Shown one piece after another: positions 63,955 through 64,000 of a stretch of DNA of 64,000 nt. The notes beneath the pieces are model-generated. The model made no database searches. It saw only the letters and a program-made list of their open reading frames with translations, and was not told the origin of the DNA. This DNA is from Cellvibrio polysaccharolyticus (GTDB lineage: Bacteria > Pseudomonadota > Gammaproteobacteria > Pseudomonadales > Cellvibrionaceae): contig NZ_PRDL01000001.1 in the NCBI RefSeq assembly GCF_015182315.1, positions 1,550,001 to 1,614,000 on the forward strand. Direction: 5' to 3'. A program made the position numbers and the translations under genes. How positions within the stretch are numbered: position 1 is the stretch's first letter; every line of letters starts with the position of its first letter.

Positions 63955-64000
63955 TCTACTATTACAACGCCAATGTGGCGTATGCAGGGGTCTTCGACCA

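Noticed and set aside
1..64000. tRNA, CRISPR, insertion-sequence or prophage features
   Set aside because: I saw no cloverleaf with a TTCGANNC arm, no regularly spaced repeats, no transposase or integrase domain and no direct-repeat boundaries.

Overview
The window reads as chromosomal DNA of a polysaccharide-degrading gammaproteobacterium, most likely Cellvibrio or a close member of the Cellvibrionaceae. The housekeeping blocks are gammaproteobacterial in order (miaB-phoH-ybeY-corC-lnt; map-glnD-dapC-nth; rpsB-tsf-pyrH-frr-uppS-cdsA-dxr-rseP-bamA-skp-lpxD). Between them lie glycoside hydrolases (GH94, GH10, GH95, GH51, GH26), two large TonB-dependent receptors and two glucuronate-pathway enzymes. 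The genus is inferred from this combination, not from a database match. I see no tRNA, rRNA, CRISPR array, insertion sequence or prophage.

Layout. 1-1194: 3' part of a GH94 phosphorylase gene. 1295-2541: an Alx/TerC membrane protein behind a yybP-ykoY (Mn2+) riboswitch. 2639-3455: a DUF413 (MaoP-like) protein and rpsT. 3813-11146: a complete Mrp cation/proton antiporter operon (AB fused, C to G), with an M32 carboxypeptidase as its last gene. 11681-13569: outer-membrane phospholipase A and a divergent FMN reductase. 13809-24174: a carbohydrate island with a Tat-exported GH10 xylanase, a GH95 fucosidase-type enzyme and two paralogous TonB-dependent receptors. 24524-31940: one small unknown gene and the minus-strand lnt/corC/ybeY/phoH/miaB block, into which a YbhN-type membrane protein gene is inserted. 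32381-38366: a two-gene GMC oxidoreductase unit, GH51 arabinofuranosidase, GH26 mannanase lipoprotein and a pentapeptide-repeat protein. 38839-44937: uxaC, a redox operon under an AraC-type regulator, an AEC transporter, a hexapeptide acetyltransferase and DUF1415. 44949-50303: nth, dapC, glnD and map. 50612-51796: uxuA, sitting between map and rpsB. 52116-63954: the ribosomal/envelope superoperon up to lpxD.

How the genes fit together. GH10, GH51, GH26 and GH95 enzymes cut xylan, arabinose side chains, mannan and fucosylated (xyloglucan-type) side chains. The TonB receptors probably import the oligosaccharides, and UxaC and UxuA are two steps of uronate catabolism, as needed for glucuronoxylan. 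Three of these genes (GH10, GH95, uxuA), and more weakly GH51, carry a similar AT-rich sequence, TTGATACTAGTATACAAGA in its uxuA form, 15-60 bp before the start codon. This suggests one shared regulator, which is not encoded in the window. The right-hand block builds the envelope: LpxD makes lipid A precursors, BamA and Skp assemble outer-membrane proteins such as the TonB receptors, and UppS, CdsA, Dxr and RseP supply lipids and the envelope stress response.
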